This document shows, piece after piece, positions 60,202 through 64,000 of a DNA stretch of 64,000 bases (within the stretch, counting starts at the first letter, position 1; every line of letters begins with the position of its first letter). The notes beneath the pieces were generated by a model, which saw nothing but the letters and a program-made list of their open reading frames with translations, was not told the origin of the DNA and ran no database searches. The DNA is from Kondoa malvinella (Eukaryota; Basidiomycota; Agaricostilbomycetes; Agaricostilbales; Kondoaceae): contig BCIM01000013.1 of the NCBI GenBank assembly GCA_039545315.1, positions 471,801 through 535,800 on the forward strand, given 5' to 3'. The position numbers and the translations under genes were made by a program.

Positions 60202-60222
60202 GGTTATGAGCCTCGAAGTGCT
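60202..60222 (+). other. Primer-binding site of E3
   Basis: GGTTATGAGCCTCG starts at the base after the LTR. The same 14-mer is used by E4, although the LTRs of the two elements are unrelated. The complement matches the initiator tRNA-Met anticodon arm. Confidence 0.65.
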
Positions 60223-60365
60223 CCTCTGATCTTCGACAAAAATTCCAGTCTTAGGTCAATCGCACACTTCTATCATCAAGGATCACATAAGAAGCCCAGC
60301 TACTGCTGCTATCCTTCTTAATCATTTCCATCAATTTTTCATCCTCTTTCATTCCAAATTTCACC

Positions 60366-61766
60366 ATGTCAAACTATCGAGTCCCTTCCCTTGCCGAAAA
60401 GCTCAAAGAGGGCAATTACTCTCGATNGGTAGTGCGNATGTCAGATGCGCTAGCCGTCAACGATCTTCTAGACATTGCATTGGGTGAAGAGGAGCCTCCG
60501 CAAATCACTCACATCGACGTCAAAGGCGAGATGGATCTCAGTCAGATGTCAGCCGTGTCTTCCTTCAAGCTCTGGAAGAAAAGAGATCAACAGGCATTGG
60601 CTACTATCCGTCTCAACATCGAAGATTCAGTCTTTGTGCATGTCGAAAGAAGTCAAAGTGCAGCGGCAGCATGGAAGACGCTTCAGGAACAACTAGCACC
60701 TACTGGTGGTTCTGTCCCTTTCCAGCGCATTACAGCATACTACATGTCGCGTCCTTCGCAATTCGAGACACTNTNCGCATACATCACACATATCAAGCAA
60801 GCCAAGCAGAATTGCGAAGAATTAGACATCATAATTTCTCCACTTCTTTACAAGTTCCATCTTGTCGCCTACCTTCCTGAGTCCTGCTCAATCCTCAAAG
60901 AAATCCTCGTCAGCTCGCTCAGCACTCTGAAAGAACAAGAAGTCGAAGCGAGAATCATTGATTATGAGAGGCGTCAAGAGGTGGATGAAATGGANTCTGC
61001 ATTGTTGGCGGCGAAAGGTCCTGGAGTCAACCAAGGTGCCAGACCCAAGTGTTCGAGGTGTGGNAAATTAGGTCATACTGAGGATGGGATCAATGGGAAG
61101 AATCGTTGCTTCAAGAAGTATCCTGAAGACGTACCACCTCACCTCAGAAGACCTCCTCGCTCGTCAGCATCTGACGCAACATCTACAACTCAGGAAGCGC
61201 ATGTTGCAAGTGAGTGGGATGAAGAGTACTTGTACATGTCTGCTGAGAACAGCATCAATGCAACATCCTCTTCCTCGTACTGGATTGCCGACTGTGGAGC
61301 TTCTTCTCATTACAGCAACAATTCTTCATTCTTTCTATCCCTATCATGTTTGCTCCATCCTATCCCTATCAAATTAGGCAACGGTTCTACCGTATATGCC
61401 ACTCATGAGGGTCCTATCCGACTGATTCTTCAGCACGACGGCCGTCGAAAAAGCATCGTGCTGAAAAAGGCATACCTCGTGCCGGAACTCCATGTTAACC
61501 TCCTCAGTCTTGGTCAAGCCAGTAGCTCTGGTCTAGACACCCTGATTCAAGATGGTATTCTTAGCCTTGTGGACAGAGCAACAGGAAAAGTCAACCTTAC
61601 TATAACAAAAGACGCCAAGAAGTTATTCTCTTTCAAAGCTTCACACCTTTCAACGTCTACCACATCATCAGAATACTGTCACGTCTCATCGTTTGAATAT
61701 TGGCATCAGCGATTTGTGTTGAGTAGTATCAGTCATCATCACCGTCCTCCTTGTCAAGAGACAGAG
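60366..61766 (+). pseudogene. E3 gag-protease, cut by insertion of E4
   Basis: The frame from MSNYRVPSLAEKLKEG (60366) runs open to about residue 466. Gag has FKLWKKRDQQALATI and RITAYYMSRPSQF, and a CCHC-like knuckle (CSRC.KLGHTEDG...C). The protease motif reads DCGASSHYS instead of the usual DSGAS. LVPELHVNLLSLGQ and FEYWHQR mark the start of the gag-pre-integrase domain. After WHQR the expected H..S pattern is lost, and at 61767 the sequence enters the E4 LTR. Unresolved bases at 60427, 60437, 60773, 60775, 60995 and 61064 leave codons undefined. Confidence 0.85.
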
Positions 61767-61893
61767 TGGCGGGATTGGTATCACCCTACAGAAGTCTCTT
61801 GTTCACAACCATCTAACAAGAGACTGCTGTAGGTATGTTGTACACTAGTCACAGTGCAATACAACCATCTAACAAGAGACTGCTGTAGTTTTA
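61767..61893 (+). repeat. 5' LTR of E4
   Basis: 127 bp, TGGCGGG to ...GTTTTA. The 26-nt units at 61807-61832 and 61863-61888 are identical to each other and to those of E1, while the spacer and 5' arm (61786-61803) have a few differences. The last bases are TA, not CA. Confidence 0.85.
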
Positions 61894-62282
61894 GGTTATG
61901 AGCCTCGTGCTTGAAGTTTTGAAATTCAATCGCTCTTCATACAAGTCCCAGCGACTCTGTTCCCTCAGCAGCTACTGCAGCAGCGCCTCTAGCCGGACTA
62001 GACGGTTCCTACAAGCGGCCGAGATATACCCTTGCTCCAAAGCAGAAGCGTCGCTTCCTCAAACCGTTTCAATTGTCTTCTTTGCTCGTCGCTATAGCCA
62101 GTCGAAGCGACTTCTAGCCCGACAGAAACGTTCAGAGATTACCATCCAGCCATTTATATCCTTCAGTAGAAGCGTCGCCCTTCACATCGGTCTCTGTCGA
62201 CTTTACCTAAATCTTCCGACTCTTCTCCGACTTGGTCNGAAATATTTCGTCGCCAGACGATCCACTTTCGACCAAAGTCAGC

Positions 62283-64000
62283 ATGAGTGACAACGTCAAT
62301 GCTTCTACCACTTCTGGTACGCCTACTCTAGGCTATGGCAACTATGAAGAATGGAGAAGAAGCATGATCTCTGATTTGCACAAAGTCTCGGGTTGGTCCA
62401 TCTGCAATGGCACGAAGGTCGCACCGGTTTCAGACGACAAGGATCCGCCTACGTTGATATACAACAGACAAAAGGATTGGGAGGCTGCAAACGAGAAAGC
62501 TATAGGCACCATCCAAGCCTCTTTAGACGCATCAAACTTCTCGTTGGTCGAAAACCTTACATCCGCTCGGGATGTTTGGCTCAAGCTCGAGTCCAAGTAC
62601 CGCCAGTCCTCTGTCGGCCGAACCTACAACTTGCTAGAGACTCTCTTTTCCCTTCCTTTCTCGACAAACCTCTCGGCTTTCGGAAGAGCCAAAGCTCAAA
62701 TCATGTCGACATTCAAAGCTTCCCTTCCAAAAGGATACACTCTCGATAAACTCTGCGACCTCATTCTCTCTCTGTCTATTATTCGCGAGCTGCCCGATAA
62801 ATTCGCCTCAGTTCGAACTTCTTTCATCACCGCGTCTGAAATCAAGATAGAAGATGTGTTATCGGCTTTGGATGCTGTGCAAGCTCAGGAGGACTACGAG
62901 GAGAAGAAAGGAACGGACCTCATCGATGCTTTCTCGACATCAANCCAGAGCCGAGACATGCCTATACCTCTTCGAACATTCAAATGTCAGCTTCACTCAT
63001 CCAATGGTCACACATTTGCCGATTGCCAGGAGTATAAGTCTTTCATTCAGTACAAGCAGGAGAAGCAGTCCAGTCGAGNAGCNTTTGGCCAGCGANGTCG
63101 AGGCGGTCGAGGCAGCAGAGGAGGTCGAGGAGGNCAAGCTTCAGGNCACGCAACCACNTCTTCGCCGACCTCATCTACTCAAAATGCTCACCAGGCAGAG
63201 GAAGCTACCGACCAGTCTGTCAACTTTGTGCATCACCCAGACAAGTCAGCCCTCTCCATCATGTCTTTCGCGTTTGAAGCTCATTCTGAAACTTCTCCTA
63301 TTGCCGACTCAGGAGCTAGTGTCTCCATGACTCCTCACAAGTCATGGTTGATGAATGCTAGAGCAAAGCGAGTGAGGATCAGAGTGGCTTCGGGTGATAC
63401 GGTGTACTCTGAAATGGAAGGAGATGTGGTGTTCCAGCCCATCGTCGACGACAAAATGTTGAAAGAAGTACTTGCCCCATGAACATGTATTTAGGAACTT
63501 GAGCTCTTTCTTTTCTGATCAGCGATATACTGATCTATAAGAGCTCAGGTATGCATAGAGTAGATAATGCATTAGCGATATACTGATCTATAAGAGCTCA
63601 GTCTCTGTTACAAAAGACTTCGGCCCTACACCATCAAGAATGTGCTTTATGTTCCTGACCTGCACACTTCTTTGCTGTCTGTCCTCTCTTTGACGCGCAC
63701 TGAAGGTGTCAACGTCGCTATCACTGGCTCTGTTTTCTCTTTCTCCGCCTCAGCTGGGCAGCTGCTATTCACTGCCACAGCGCGCAATCAGCTAGCTCAC
63801 CTCGATGGATACATNCTGTCGCCAGAGATCGCTTCTTCAGCTGTGCCTGTCAGCAAGACAGATCTTGAGCTGTGGCATCGAAGGTGCTGTCATATCAGCC
63901 ACGAAAGGATCAAGCAAGCCAACACCAAGTCGCTAGTCTCTGATCTCAACATCTTACCTACCGTTCACGGTGAAAATGAAGATTCGTGTGAGATCTGCAT
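62283..64000 (+). pseudogene. E4 gag-pol, interrupted by a solo LTR, partial
   Basis: Gag starts MSDNVNASTTSGTP at 62283. It keeps the frame that E1 has lost (SLVENLTSARDVWLKLESKYRQ). Features: an RGG-rich segment after position 63080, the knuckle CQLHSSNGHTFADC (C-x2-H-x4-H-x4-C), and an intact protease motif IADSGASVSMTPH. The frame VFQPIVDDK is broken by the solo LTR and resumes at about 63613 as RLRPYTIKNVLYVPDLH, then WHRRCCHISHERI. Single Ns occur at 62238, 62944 and in several positions from 63080 to 63160, and at 63815. Confidence 0.85.
63457..63610 (+). mobile_element. Solo LTR of a third copia family inside E4
   Basis: 154 bp, TGTTGAAAG to CTCTGTTA, flanked by the 5-bp repeat CAAAA (63452-63456 and 63611-63615). 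Removing it and one CAAAA restores the coding frame VDDK-RLRPYTIKN that is seen in E1. It has its own pair of 28-nt units (63521-63548 and 63574-63601) and a 5' arm (63499-63508) complementary to their ends. If the LTR instead ends in CA at 63612, the target duplication would be only 3 bp. Confidence 0.85.

Larger units (their letters stand above)
60079..61766 (+). mobile_element. Ty1/copia retrotransposon E3 (5' half only)
   Basis: A different copia family from E1 and E4: LTR 60079-60201, primer site, leader, then gag and protease region to 61766, where the LTR of E4 begins. Any remaining 3' part would lie beyond E4, outside the window. Several ambiguous bases (N) fall inside. Confidence 0.85.
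61767..64000 (+). mobile_element. Ty1/copia retrotransposon E4 (continues past the window)
   Basis: LTR 61767-61893, primer site GGTTATGAGCCTCGTGC, leader, and gag-pol from 62283. It is the same family as E1. A solo LTR at 63457-63610 interrupts the protease/pre-integrase region. The element runs off the window at 64000. Confidence 0.9.

Noticed and set aside
55834..63610. CRISPR-like array, because of repeated 26-28 nt units
   Set aside because: Each locus has only two units, the host is a eukaryote, and the units lie inside LTRs.

Overview
This window is nuclear DNA of a dikaryotic fungus, most likely a basidiomycete. Nearly every gene is cut by many short GT-AG introns, mostly about 47-66 nt and some only 34-37 nt. 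Protein-coding genes fill about 53 kb and several exons are microexons. The gene set is eukaryotic housekeeping: complex I, SRP68, a cleavage/polyadenylation subunit, SSU processome, primase, ESCRT-0 and a SNARE. I cannot assign a genus from sequence alone. Coordinates for spliced genes run from start to stop codon; introns were inferred by hand from splice signals, reading phase and family conservation.

Layout. 1-836 (+): 3' part of an S/T-rich single-pass membrane protein. 1179-32813: ten well-supported genes on the minus strand, in map order SPO22/ZIP4 (meiosis), an HNH-like protein, an unrecognised protein, SRP68, NDUFS3, MPE1, a large low-complexity fungal protein, an ENA/ACU-type alkali-cation P-type ATPase, RAD16 (nucleotide excision repair), a Q/S-rich protein and IMP3 (counting the weaker HNH-like model there are eleven). 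A 653-bp piece of the unrecognised gene is duplicated next to the SPO22 start. 33013-53207: genes on both strands: an SDR, VPS27, YKT6, IMPDH, UTP18, prephenate dehydratase, PRI2, an RRN11-like protein, a Pumilio protein and an unrecognised nuclear-looking protein. Prephenate dehydratase and PRI2 diverge with only 33 bp between start codons.

53208-64000: gene-poor. It holds a 481-bp MITE-like element with ~40-bp terminal inverted repeats. After it come three Ty1/copia retrotransposons in one orientation, each cutting the previous one (E1 55834-60078, E3 60079-61766, E4 61767 to the window end), and a solo LTR inside E4. Ambiguous bases begin at 60427, so assembly of this array is uncertain.

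The most unusual signal is in the LTRs. Three sequence-unrelated LTR families share one architecture: a 5' stem arm followed by two copies of a 26-28 nt unit, each ending in the matching 3' arm. The stretch from the end of unit 1 to the end of unit 2 reads as a GT...AG intron of 50-57 nt, the usual intron size in this genome. This could be a hairpin switch, a splice-regulated LTR, or both.
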